NCBI GenBank assembly: GCA_940337035.1
Contig: CALNHX010002656.1
Coordinates: forward strand, 107,941 to 171,940
DNA: 64,000 bases
Direction: 5' to 3'
Source: Agriotes lineatus
Taxonomy: Eukaryota; Arthropoda; Insecta; Coleoptera; Elateridae
Positions 10,799 through 20,893 of the stretch are shown here, one piece after another. The translations under genes were made by a program, and so were the position numbers. Numbering within the stretch: position 1 is the first letter of the stretch; the number at the start of each line of letters is the position of its first letter. A model generated the notes under the pieces. That model did not search any database and was not told where the DNA came from. It was given only the letters and a program-made list of their open reading frames with translations.

Positions 10799-12340
10799 AC
10801 GGTGTAACCCTATAGGTCCAATAGTTCACTTGGTATCAGGAAAAAACTAAAAATTAAGCAAAACGGATTTTTCAAGAAATGAAGCTGGAGAGGATGTCGA
10901 CCTCTTGGTGCTCCTTAATGGATTGGGCTCCAGCATACAAAATGTTTTCTTCCAAAAAAGTGGTAGGGGTGGAACCGGTTATGAGCAGTTCTCTTCGACA
11001 TCATTCATTCGAGGAGAGCTCTCATAACTCCCTGGGATAGAGTTGGATGAAGAAGACGACGTCGACGACGTTTTACCACTAGTATCTAGTAGTAGATCTA
11101 ATCCGACATTAGAGAAGTCTCCGGAGCCCCAAGAAAAGCCGTCTGACGAACCTGGGCCTTCCAAACGAACATGACTGTCTCGTTAAGTGCGTAAAGGTAA
11201 GCCTAATATTACATACCTACTTCTTTCTTGTAATTTATTATAAAATTGAGCTGAGGTCCCGCCATCACTTCACGTTCAGCATTTCACGTCCCAGGTCCCC
11301 CAAACTATCAAAATAATTTTTATACAATTTTGATAATTTTATACCTTATTATTAAGTGTACTCAGTTTAGTTTTGCATGATATAAACCATTTTCCACTGA
11401 GTTGTCTTTATTATCCTTTACAAAAATTCTGCAATTCGTCAGGCTATATTTCTTTAAAAATCAGTTTTCCTTAATTTTTCGTTTTTTCCTGATAACAAGG
11501 GAACTATTGGTTCTACAGGGTTACGCTTGTGCTTAAATTAAAGTTAAATAACTGCTATATAATTTCATTTCCTCGTAGGATGGGTATTTTAACCGATACT
11601 CTACTCGGAAGACGGCTAAAACTACAATTTTTGAAGTGCTGTATCTCGGGACGTATTGGACTTACGAAGCTGCTCTAACGCTCAAATTGTAGCAAATGTT
11701 GGCGGACACTGTATATAACAATCAATCAAATTTATAAATGTAATGTCATTTTTGTAACATTCTATAGATAACTGTGCAATATTAATAACAGGAGCTCCAT
11801 TTCTTGAAAAATCCGTTTTCCTTAATTTTTAGTTTTTTCCTGATAACAAGTGAACTATTGGACCTATAGGGTTACACTTATACTTAAATTAAAGCTAAGT
11901 AACTGCTCTACAACTTTATTTCCCATAACTTTCTTCGTAGGATGAGCATTTTAACCGATATTCTGCTCGGAAGGTGGCTAAAACTACAATTTCGAACTTT
12001 TTGAAAAAATAGCCAATCTTTGAAGCGTTGTATCTCTGGATGTATTCGACCTACGAAGCTGCTGTCACACTCAAATTATAGAAAAATTTGTCTACTTTAA
12101 AAGTGTACAGGACAACTTTTTTCGTAGGATACAGCTTTTAGAAGTAATAAACCAAAAACTGAAAAAAGTTAAAAAAAAAAAGGTTTTTCAAGCACCACGC
12201 AGTTAGCACAGGTCTTTCGAAGCTGCAAACTTGGTTTTACACTATTGGTATCTATCCTTACAACATACCAAAAAATCAGCGCAGTGCAATTTTTTGCGAC
12301 CTAACGCGATTTTTGTGTCTACGGTGACTGGCCTATTAGA
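10799..12340. repeat. Dispersed repeat block, one inverted and two direct copies
   Basis: A segment reading AAAATCCGTTTTCCTTAATT, then TTTTTTCCTGATAACAAG, then GAACTATTGG occurs forward at about 11442-11710 and 11795-12090, and inverted at about 10799-10890. The two direct copies also share CGTAGGATGGGTATTTTAAC and the CTCGGAAG-GGCTAAAACTAC region. A 61-codon minus-strand ORF at 10979-11164, rich in serine (SSTSSSSSNSIPGSYESS), lies between copies; I do not recognise it and rate it doubtful. 12090-12340 is unassigned A/T-rich DNA. Confidence 0.6.
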
Positions 12341-12354
12341 CTTCAGTCATTTTT

Positions 12355-13689
12355 ACTTCCTTTTACTACTATAAAGAAAGTATTGGATTCACCCCAAAAA
12401 TTCGAAATTGAGTTTTCAACGGATCTTCACGTTTTAGAGTCCCCTGATCCCAAAAAACATATTTTTACTTCCTTTTACTATAAAGGAAGTATTGGATTCA
12501 CCCCAAAAATTCGAAATTGAGTTTTCAACGGATCTTCACGTTTTAGAGTCCCCTGATCCCAAAAAACATTTTTTTTTTCATTGGTCTGTGTGTCTGCCTG
12601 CCTGTGAACAGAATATCTCAAAAACGAAAAGTGGTATGGCATTGAAACTTCATATATAAGTTTTGTGTACTATGTAGATGAGACAGCAAGCTTTTGAAGA
12701 AAATCGCATAACCGGAAGTAGGTGTTTACTCTTGTGATTTTTCAGTTTTTTTCGATTTTTTCAAAAACGGCTCTAACGATTTTTTTTAAACTTTACATTT
12801 TTCTTACATTTTTAATGTGTATTGATGTGAGATAGGTGATTTTCCAGTTGAATACTTCTAAAGTGGGTTTCTTTTGTTTTTGTTTTCTATTTTTTTTATT
12901 AACTCCTATTTTAAATAAAACACCCGGTATATTATTACATTTTTGAATTCACCCTAAAATTCTAGAGAAAAATTGTCTCTTCAACTAACACTCGATTTTG
13001 TACCGTTTTTGTAGAATTTGTAATTTTTGAAAATTTTTAACAAATGGTTAAAAATTAAAAATGAAATTTTTGACTAATTATAAGATCACTGTAAAAGGAA
13101 GTTGTGTGAGTGTATCACACCAGATTTTTTTTCATTGGTCTGTCTGTGTGTGTGTCTGTCTGTGTATCTGTGAACAGAATATCTAAAAAACGAAAAGAGG
13201 TATGGCGTTAAAACTTCATATATAAGTTTTGTGTACTATGCAGATGAGACAGCAAGCTTTTGAAGAAAATCGCATAACCGGAAGTAGGTGTTTACTCTTG
13301 TGATTTTTCAGTTTTTTTCGATTTTTTCAAAAACGGCTCTAACGATTTTTTTTAAACTTTACATTTTTCTTACATTTTTAATGTGTATTGATGTGAGATA
13401 GGTGATTTTCCAGTTGAATACTTCTAAAGTGGGTTTCTTTTGTTTTTTTTTCTATTTTTTTTATTAACTCCTATTTTAAATAAAACACCCGGTATATTAT
13501 TACATTTTTGAATTCACCTTAAAATTCTAGAGAAAATTTGTCTCTTCAACTAACACTCGATTTTGTACCGTTTTTGTAGAATTTGTAATTTTTGAAAATT
13601 TTTAACAAATGCTTAAAAATTAAAAATTAAATTTTTGACTAATTATAAGATCACTGTAAAAGGAAGTTGTGTGAGTGTATCACACCAGA
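12355..13689 (-). mobile_element. Helentron-like non-autonomous element, outer copy split by a nested copy
   Basis: The outer copy is 12355-12466 plus 13125-13689. Read on the minus strand it starts TCTGGTGTGATACAC, has a GTGTGA/TCACAC mini-hairpin, a subterminal ACTTCCTTTTAC, a (TGTC)n-rich region, and ends in a hairpin whose arms are ACTTCCTTT and AAAGGAAGT. It abuts T-runs at both ends (12351-12354 and 13690-13695). The two halves become continuous with other family members when 12467-13124 is removed. Class is inferred from structure (subterminal inverted repeats, 3' hairpin, T-run target); no helicase is present. Confidence 0.7.
12467..13124 (-). mobile_element. Helentron-like non-autonomous element, inner nested copy
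   Basis: A complete 658-bp copy inserted into the T-run of the outer copy, just after CAAAAAACATATTTTT on the plus strand, in the same orientation. Its end motifs match those of the outer copy, and the outer copy resumes with TTCATTGGTCTGTCTG. It is closely similar to the outer copy, so both were probably mobile over the same period. Confidence 0.75.
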
Positions 13690-14738
13690 TTTTTTGATAC
13701 CAAATGTCGCTTACACTGTTAAAAAATGATATTCTTACATCATCATGGTTCCCTCACAAGCTTATTTTGAGGTTGGTGAAAACATGGCGGCCAGCAATCA
13801 TAGGGCTATACTGTGATTATATAGTCACTGTAAGCAAGACAGTTTATATTATTCTAGGCCATGACACTAGCTTTGATGCCAAATTTTTGCTAGGCATTCC
13901 AGGACACACTAAGTTTTCAATTCTTTCAATTATAGGTATTTGAGGTTAAAAACTATTTTGATAAGGCAGTTCCAGTGAAATGTAACTGGGCAGTTCACAT
14001 CAGTTGTAAAAATGCCTGTGAAATGTTGCGTACCAAGCTGCAAGTCAAATTAAATACGCCCTATTACAATTGCTCCTTATATTAGTATGTTCAAACTTCC
14101 ATCGAATGAAACAGTGGCACAAAAATGGTAAGTAACAAGTTTTGAATTGAGAGGACTGGAGGATTGGAAAGATTAGTGTAGTTTGGTAAAAGCACTTTTA
14201 AAAAGTCGATATAAAGGTAAAATGATTGCAAGATCACTAGTTTCCAGGCAAGTTGTTTTGAAGAAATTACTGTTTTAGATGAAGTCAAAATCAGTAGTGA
14301 TGAACTTGCAAATGAGGATTAGGGACGTACCCATTAGGAATTATTTTCAAATCGATTATTAAGGTGAAATAACGCAGTACAATATAAATAACAACGATTT
14401 TTTTTCATCTGAAGTGGATCAGAATGACGGGGATAGTGCACTGACGGATTGTTGATTTAAGTGACCAAAACTAGCAATATTTTGTTAAAGGTTGGCGAAA
14501 CCATGTTGCCAGATTGTGGCAGGCCACTCCAAAGGTCACTTTATAGTTATAGGCCCAGTGCCATGGCCTGGAACAATACAGACCACCTTGGTATTAGTTC
14601 TTTAAGCTTCCGTCTCAGCGGTTTACTAGCGGAGTTCGAATTCTCAGGCATGCGCACGAGACGCGTAATACTCAGCGTGAGACTATGTCGGCGCCGTAAT
14701 GTTTTCGGCCGTTCCCAAGCTTTGCTAGCAATATAGTA
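13690..14738. other. Spacer with THAP fragment, otherwise unassigned
   Basis: Apart from the THAP remnant at 14012-14128 no gene is supported. 14500-14720 is locally richer in G+C and CpG (for example GCATGCGCACGAGACGCG), which may be an old promoter or 5' exon, but no signal proves it. The ORF at 13704-13943 and the overlapping ones at 14461-14780 have no recognisable features. Confidence 0.4.
14012..14128 (+). pseudogene. THAP-domain N-terminal remnant
   Basis: From an ATG the translation starts MPVKCCVPSCKSN, giving the C-x4-C pair of a THAP zinc finger, then hits a TAA at the 14th codon, and in the same frame continues with ISMFKLPSNETVAQKW, the expected FxFP and W region of THAP domains. 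A GTAAGT donor-like sequence follows the W codon, typical of a first exon. The second half of the domain (C-x2-H and AVP box) was not found. It may be from a second P/THAP transposon or a host THAP gene. Confidence 0.6.
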
Positions 14739-14757
14739 AAGAAAGATCAATAAAAAA

Positions 14758-15404
14758 TCTGGTGTGATACACACACACAACTTCCTTTTACAGTGATCTT
14801 ATAATTAGCCAAAAATTTGATTTTACATTTTTAAGCATTTGTCAAAAATTTTCAAAAATTACAAATTCTACCAAAAACGGTACAAAATAGAGTGTTAGAT
14901 CAAGAGACAAATTTTCTCTAGAATTTTAAGCTGAATTCAAAAATGTAATAATATACAGGGTGTTCTATTTAAAATAGTAGTTAATAAAAAAAAATAGAAA
15001 AAAAAACAAAAGAAACCCATTTTAGAAGTATTCAACTGGAAAATCACCTATCTCACATCAATACACATTAAAAATGTAAAGTTTAAAAAAAATCGTTAGA
15101 GCCGTTTTTGAAAATTTTTTAAAAAATTAAAAAATCACAAGAGTAAACACCTACTTCCGGTTATGCGATTTTTTTCAAAAGCGTGCTGTCGCATCTACAT
15201 AGTACACAAAACTTATATATGAAGTTTCAACGCCATACCTCTTTCCGTTTTTGAGATATTCTGTTCACAGACACACAGACAGACAGACCAAGGAAAAAAA
15301 TATGTTTTTTGGAATTAGGGGACTCTAAAACGTGAAGATCTGTTGAAAACTCAATTTAGAATTTTTGGAGTGAATGCAATACTTCCTTTATTGTAAAAGG
15401 AAGT
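14758..15404 (+). mobile_element. Helentron-like copy in the left MITE arm
   Basis: 647 bp, starting TCTGGTGTGATACAC after an A-run (14752-14757) and ending AAAAGGAAGT before an A-run (15405-15410). Compared with the copy in the right arm it has scattered substitutions and small indels (for example ACACACACAC instead of ACTCACAC near the start), so the two are not products of one recent inverted duplication. Confidence 0.8.
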
Positions 15405-15631
15405 AAAAAACCAATTAGGGCAGGCTGTGATATGTGTTATACGTTTGGCAGTACTGAAGTGTATTGTCAGTCTATGTCAAATTCGAGATTTGAAGGTTAG
15501 GTTTTGTGTCAGTCTGTGTCAAACAACAAACAAAACCTAACCTACTAATCTCGAATTTGACATAAACTGACAATACACTTCAGTACTGCCAAACATATAA
15601 CACATATCACAGCGTGCCCTAATTGGTTTTT

Positions 15632-16310
15632 ACTTCCTTTTACTACTATAAAGGAAGTATTGGATTCACCCCAAAAATTCGAAATTGAGTTTTCAACAGA
15701 TCTTCACGTTTTAGAGTCCCCTGATCCCAAAAAACATATTTTTTTCATTGGTCTGTCTGTGTGTCTGTCTGTCTGTCTGTGTGTGTGCCTGTGAACAGAA
15801 TATCTCAAAAACGAAAAGAGGTATGGCATTGAAACTTCATATATAAGTTTTGTGTACTATGTAGATGAGACAGCAAGCTTTTAAAGAAAATCGCATAACC
15901 GGAAGTAGGTGTTTACTCTTGTGATTTTTCAGTTTTTTTCGATTTTTTCAAAAACGGCTCTAACGATTTTTTTTAAATTGTACATTTTTCTTACATTTTT
16001 AATGTGTATTGATGTGAGATAGGTGATTTTCCAGTTGAATACTTCTAAAGTGGGTTTCTTTTGTTTTTTTTTCTATTTTTTTTATTAACTCCTATTTTAA
16101 ATAAAACACCCGGTATATTATTACATTTTTGAATTCACCTTAAAATTCTAGAGAAAATTTGTCTCTTCAACTAACACTCGATTTTGTACCGTTTTTGTAG
16201 AATTTGTAATTTTTGAAAATTTTTAACAAATGGTTAAAAATTAAAAATGAAATTTTTGACTAATTATAAGATCACTGTAAAAGGAAGTTGTGTGAGTGTA
16301 TCACACCAGA
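15632..16310 (-). mobile_element. Helentron-like copy in the right MITE arm
   Basis: 679 bp, complete, with the 3' hairpin at 15632-15655 and the TCTGG end at 16310. It lies between T-runs 15627-15631 and 16311-16315. It resembles the 12355-13689 copy more than its partner in the left arm. It carries an internal (TGTC)n/(TG)n tract around 15750-15790. Confidence 0.8.
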
Positions 16311-16334
16311 TTTTTATTGATCTATCTGTAGTAA

Positions 16335-16370
16335 TACCACAGTATATTCACTAGTGAATATACTGTGGTA
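16335..16370. repeat. Perfect 36-bp palindrome
   Basis: TACCACAGTATATTCACT is followed directly by its reverse complement with no spacer. It sits 7 bp beyond the composite MITE and before the 3' end of the LINE fragment. Confidence 0.95.
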
Positions 16371-16573
16371 ATACATAGGTATATTCCTCCATGTTATTTT
16401 TGTACTGAGGTTAGGTTTCATGTTTACTGGTTGACATTTAATTATTTTAAATTGTAGTTCTGTATATTGCCGCCAAAAGTTTATTAGGAACTTTAGCCTT
16501 GGTTCTTCTTCTGATGGGGCTTGTTGTAAGCTGCACTGAGACCTATTGGTCCATTGTGCTCCCACCTAATTTG

Positions 16574-18253
16574 TTATGGGTCTCGTTCGAAGAGGCCGGT
16601 TTCCAACGCGAAGTAAAGAATCCTACCCATAGGAACGTCCCTTATTGCCTGGGGTTCCACCAGGCCGGCTCCAAAATGTTTATGTCGCAGTGTTAGGAGA
16701 GCCACACATTGACATAAAACATGAATTGAGGTTTCTTCCTCCAACTGGCACTTTCTGCAGGTGGCATCATTTACGATTCCAATTGTGAATAAGTGCTTCT
16801 GCAGGTGACCGTGTCCTGTTAGTAAACCAGTCACGATCCTAATGTTTTTCCTGCTCATTGACAGGAGAGTAAAGGTGTTGGTAGGCGACATTTCCCCGAT
16901 GAGGAGTTTTGCCTGACGTAGCCTTGGTACCGAGGCCCAGTTGGTGCTGGATTGGTTACTTAACCAGCGCTCAACTTGTCTCCTTGCAGTGGCACGGGTA
17001 ATTCCTAAAGCCGGCTCAGGGCCGATGAGCGGCTCTTGAGAACCTCTTCTGGCTAGAGCGTCAGCTTCTTCGTTACCCTCTATTTCACTATGGCCTGGTA
17101 CCCATAGTAGTTTCACCCAGTTTGTTGTACCGAGTCTATTCAGTGTCTGGCAACATTCCAGAACCAACCTGGAGTTGATTCTGGGTGAACTCAATGCTCT
17201 TAGTGCTGCCTGACTGTCTGTGCAGATGTAAATATGCAGATTGGAATAACCTCTTTGAAGGTTCTCCTGAGCACAGGTTAGGATGGTAAATACCTCCGCC
17301 TGGAATACAATGGCATATTTTCCTAGGGCAACGGTGAGTTTGACCCTCGGCCTACAGCCGTAGATGCCAGCACCAGATCCCCCTGCCATCCTGGGGCCGT
17401 CTGTGTACCAAACAAGTCCCCTTGGAGTGAGAAGACGCTGTTGCTGACACCAATCGTTCCTATCAGGAATGAGTACCTGAAATGCTTTATGGAACATGTA
17501 AAGCGGGGCCATGAAGTCGCTCCTTGTGAGAAGTTCTGGGACCTTCTCAAAATGTTGGATGATCCCTGAGTGTCCCACTTGTTCCCCTTTCATGGCCCAC
17601 ATCTAGCCCTGGCTTAGTCTGTAGGCTGATTTCCTAGCCTCCGCTTCAATCACTAGAAGGAGGGGCGGAAGCCCCAGAAGCACCTCCAGAGCTGCCGTAG
17701 GAGCAGTGCGCATTGCTCCAGTTATGCCTAGACAAGCCAATCTCTGTAGTCTGTTGAGGCTGTTTCTGATTGTTGCCTTGCTGATTGCTGGCCACCAAAC
17801 AAGAGCAGCATATGTTATTATTCGTCTTGTAACCACCGTGTATAGCCATTTGGTGACACGGGGTTTGAGACCCCAGCTAGTTCCAAAGGTCCGTCTACAT
17901 CTCCACAGGGAAGCAGTGGCCCTTTGAATTTGTCTCTCTACATGAGTCCTCCAGTTCAGCTTTGAATCCAGGATAACTCCAAGATATCTGACCGATTCGG
18001 AGGGCTGGAGAGCTTTTCCGAAGAGTGTGGGCTGTCTGAGACCCTCGATTCTCCTTCTTTTGGTGAAGATGACAAGTTCTGCCTTGGTAGAATTAATCCT
18101 GAGCCCTTGCCTTACACACCAGTTTTGTACAGTAATGAGGGCTTCTTGCATGATCCCACTTACTGTGCCAGCAAACTTTCCCATTGCTAATATTGCAAGG
18201 TCATAGATGCAAAATTGAACACAATGGTAAACTGTTAAAATATTCTTTGCCAA
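16574..18253 (-). pseudogene. LINE ORF2 fragment: RT C-terminus plus RNase H
   Basis: The fragment begins inside the reverse transcriptase at a damaged catalytic motif (IYDLAIL where a YADDLAIL-type motif is expected), continues through the thumb (RYLGVILDSKLNW, THV), and at 17603-17605 has one in-frame TAG. The same frame then encodes an RNase H domain: YTDGPRM, the AEVFTIL region, TDSQAALRAL, and WVPGHSEIEGNEEADALAR. A C-terminal CCHC knuckle (CRKC, HVLCQC) follows. Order RT-RNase H-CCHC fits I/R1/LOA-type LINEs. It is 5'-truncated. 16371-16573 probably holds 3' UTR. Confidence 0.85.
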
Positions 18254-18359
18254 CTTTACATTTGCCAGGTATTTAAATTTAAATGTAAAATTTTATCAAA
18301 ATCTAAAAATCTTCCTAATATTTTAGCATTTACTGAGGAATCAACAGCAGAATAGATAT

Positions 18360-18481
18360 TTATGTATTCAGCGTGTAAAGAGATCCATTTTAGTATGAGG
18401 ATGCGAATTTCGTGCCGAGCGGTAGCGAGGCGTGAAAAAGCAACCGAATACCAAAATGGCTCTTTACACTCGAAATACATA
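18360..18481. repeat. Short imperfect inverted repeat with GC-rich core
   Basis: TGTATT(C)AGCGTGTAAAGAGA(T)CCATTTT pairs with AAAATGGCTCTTTACAC-CGAAATACATA around a core containing GCCGAGCGGTAGCGAGGCG. It lies immediately downstream of the tyrosine-recombinase-like fragment. It may be a hairpin MITE or the end of that element. Confidence 0.6.
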
Positions 18482-18489
18482 CATTTTTT

Positions 18490-18681
18490 CTACGGTTCTA
18501 AATAAATGACAAAATTGTTAAACAATTGAGATTTCGATTCACACGATTTGATGAAGTCGTTGTACCGCCGTTCATAAAGGCCGCGCGATTTGGCCAGCAA
18601 CAACTCGTTGGTTGCTGTCTGGGTCGCTTCAAATACTTCAGGCGGGGTGCAATTACCTTCAGATTCCATCTTCAACTTCAC
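18490..18681 (-). pseudogene. Tyrosine-recombinase-like N-terminal fragment
   Basis: A 63-codon ORF with a helical segment reading LLAKSRGLYERRYNDFIKSC. This resembles the N-terminal SAM-like (core-binding) start of phage-integrase-type recombinases found in Crypton-like and related insect elements. It ends in NFVIYLEP at a stop. The catalytic domain with R-H-R-Y residues is absent from the surrounding 600 bp, so it is at best a 5' fragment. Assignment rests on recollection of the family pattern. Confidence 0.4.
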
Positions 18682-18839
18682 AAAAACTCAATAATTTTAG
18701 CCAGTTCCAGAAAAATGACAAATTAAATTAATAATCAGGTTAGCCATGGCGATGCGTAAAGTAAAATGAAGTGACGCGATTATTTCATTAACACATTGTT
18801 TACGTGGTTGCGATGTTAAAATGGTTACTAGGGAAAAAA

Positions 18840-18998
18840 TCTGGTGTGATACACTCACACAACTTCCTTTCACAGTGATCTTATAATTAGTCAAAAATTT
18901 CATTTTTAATTTCTAAGCATTTGTCAAAAATTTTAAAAAATTACAAATTCTATAAAAACGGTACATAATAGAGCGTTAGTTGAAGAGACAAATTTTCA
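18840..18998 (+). mobile_element. Helentron-like element, 5' fragment
   Basis: Starts TCTGGTGTGATACACTCAC after an A-run (18834-18839) and matches the other copies for about 159 bp, to GACAAATTTTC, then breaks off. The remainder is lost at the junction with the Gypsy gag. Confidence 0.75.
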
Positions 18999-19049
18999 CT
19001 TATAATACCATGAGTAGTCAAAGTTATGTCGACTATTTTTGTGGTGGTG

Positions 19050-20278
19050 TCACGAATGTCCATTGCGCAACATGTCCTCCATGGATTCAGGCGCCATCTT
19101 TGTCGTGGCGACACCGAGGACACGACCATGTTCTCTGGAGGCAGTCCTTGCCGCTTCAAATTCCATTGCATGGGCTAAGGCCGTATCGCTTGCTGAGTAT
19201 CGGCGTCTTTCATTCCATCTACGAATGTTTGGACGGCTAGCTGCTCCAGGAAGTCCTCCGGCGCCGATGGATACGCAAGCCGAACCAATCGAGCAACATC
19301 GGCCTCCAGTTCTTGCAGAGTCTCCCCCGACTTCTGAATTCTGTTCTGCAGCTGGGCACAATGCACATGCTGAAGATGACCATTGCCATAACGCCGTTCC
19401 AGACGATTCACCAATTGCTGGAAGTGCCTCTGCTGATTTTCTGGAATCATTTGCAGAACATTCAGGGCATCCCCTCGCAATGTCAGAATCAATGCGGTCG
19501 ATTTGTCTGCCATTCCCCAACCATTAGCGACGGCTGCGGCTTCAAATTACTTCAGGTATGTTGACCATGGCGTTTTCCCATCGTAAGAGGGCAGTTTCAT
19601 GTGCAAGCCAGATGTTGCGGGCCTCACTGGGGCAGTATCTTGGGACAGAGCAACCTGAGGGGCAGCAACTTGCGATAAGGTAGGCTGATTCACTGCAAGA
19701 GGAGAAGAGAAGCCAGCAGATTCAAAGGGAGTTGGTTGGCCTTGGCCACTTCGTGACTTGGTAAATCGTTCCTGCAGCTCCAGTATGTCACCCTGAAGTC
19801 CGGCAATCTTTCTCTCCATTTCTTCCTGAATATCCCTGATCGCCTCTGCCAACTCGTCATTGCTCGCTTTCATTTCTTCTTGAGTGGCTTTCAATTCTTC
19901 CTCAAGTTTTTGAACTACTTTTTCTTGCTCGGCTTTCAGCTATTCCTTAAGTACTTCTTGTGCTTTTTCTGCCTTGTCCTGACCAACCTGAATCTCTTTC
20001 TTAAGATCCTCTTGTGCTTTTTCCGCTTTGTCCTGACCAACTCGCATCTCTTTCTTGAGATCCTCTTGTGCTTTTTCCGCTTTGTCCTGACCAACTCGCA
20101 TCTCTTTCTTAAGATCCTCTTGTGCTCTTTCTTGCGCGGCTTTCAGTTCTTCTTGCGCGTTTCCTGCCTTCTCTTGGGCCTTTTCTGCCTTCTCTTGGCC
20201 AACTTGCATCAGCTGGAAAAGTTGGCTTAATTGAGCCTCCATTTTGCCACTCTGGGATCTTGTCACCGGCATCCACAA
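19050..20278 (-). pseudogene. Ty3/Gypsy-type gag, decayed
   Basis: Starts MWMPVTRSQSGK, followed by a glutamine/lysine/glutamate-rich coiled coil (residues about 25-150) built partly of 18-residue repeats, then a proline/serine/alanine linker, then KLPSYDGKTPWSTYLK, the usual entry to a retrotransposon capsid domain, and RRYGNGHLQHVH-type capsid sequence. Defects: an in-frame TAG at about 19940, an in-frame TAA at 19547-19549 (both explicable as C-to-T changes of glutamine codons), and a frameshift near 19180. It is cut off at about 19020 by other repeat DNA, so no zinc knuckle, protease or pol remains. An LTR lies directly upstream. Confidence 0.8.
19943..20125 (-). repeat. 54-bp in-frame tandem repeats in gag
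   Basis: The 18-residue unit VGQDKAEKAQEDLKKEMR is repeated three times with a partial first unit, keeping frame. The units extend the coiled coil of the gag and are nearly identical in DNA. Confidence 0.9.
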
Positions 20279-20412
20279 TACACTTAAATTTATTTATCCG
20301 ACCGTTGTTTTATCGGCACTTGTTGAACAATTCATTTATTTAATGTTTGTTCAATAATTTTTTTGTAGCCCCTGGTATAACCCGGTACAAAACCCGCAAA
20401 CCTGACGCCACT

Positions 20413-20893
20413 GTTACGTTTTTACCGTTCGGGCTATTTAAAAATTATACGACGCTTCTGGTTTTAAACGTTTATTTACTATGATTAATTATGATTATTT
20501 AAAAATACAGGAATTATAAAGGCCGAATTACTTATAAACTACAGGCACTATTTCTAACAACTATACACTATTTAATAATTATTTATATACAGTTTAACAG
20601 TCGGGATTCAGATGGTTGTATTTATTTGTTATTTATTTCACACGGCTTGTTTACATCACGCGCGCTTCAATTCTGATGGGAACTGCCTGTCTATTCCTGC
20701 TGACACGTATTTATATATCACGAATGAGTCATTCCTAGAAACATCCAGACCTTGCTCGATTAATTCAGCGACGCTGACGTGTTCGCGCGCAAGGTCGTTC
20801 TGGAATGTTCTGATGCGATCCGGCCTGAAGGTCGTTATACTTTCTGGAGTGATCTGGAATGTTCTGACGCGATCCGGCCCGAAGGTCGTTACA
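20413..20893 (-). mobile_element. Putative Gypsy LTR with adjoining primer-binding site
   Basis: On the minus strand the 481-bp block begins TGTAACGACC and ends GTAACA. It contains a TATA box (TATATAAATA), an AATAAA signal, and a 41-bp-spaced direct duplication of TCTGGAATGTTCTGA-CGATCCGGCC (plus strand 20808 and 20849). Immediately after the end comes TGGCGTCAGG, which starts with the TGG expected of a tRNA primer-binding site. The leader to gag is 20279-20412. A second LTR is missing, so exact ends are inferred. Confidence 0.6.
20708..20717 (-). promoter_or_regulatory. TATA box of the LTR
   Basis: TATATAAATA on the minus strand, at the middle of the LTR and about 300 bp upstream of the LTR end, suitable for the U3/R promoter of this element. 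Confidence 0.5.

Larger units (their letters stand above)
14739..16328. mobile_element. Composite MITE with a Helentron-like copy in each arm
   Basis: TA dinucleotides flank the unit (14737-14738 and 16329-16330). The MITE parts are 14739-14757, 15405-15631 and 16311-16328, about 264 bp together. They correspond to the uninterrupted 255-bp MITE at 50914-51168, including GATCAATAAAAA termini, CCAATTAGGG(C/T)AGGC and the CAGTACTGAAGTGTATTG arm. TA target and palindromic build suggest a Tc1/mariner-type MITE. Each terminal arm has been opened in its A/T-run by a Helentron-like copy. Confidence 0.85.

Noticed and set aside
14461..14780. Overlapping ORFs on both strands near 14461-14780
   Set aside because: No domain, overlapping opposite strands, part of the minus-strand frame lies in the MITE and Helentron-like sequence.
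12600..15800. CRISPR-like or satellite interpretation of recurring TGTCTGTCTGTG tracts
   Set aside because: The tracts are internal microsatellites of the Helentron-like element copies, with no regular spacers.
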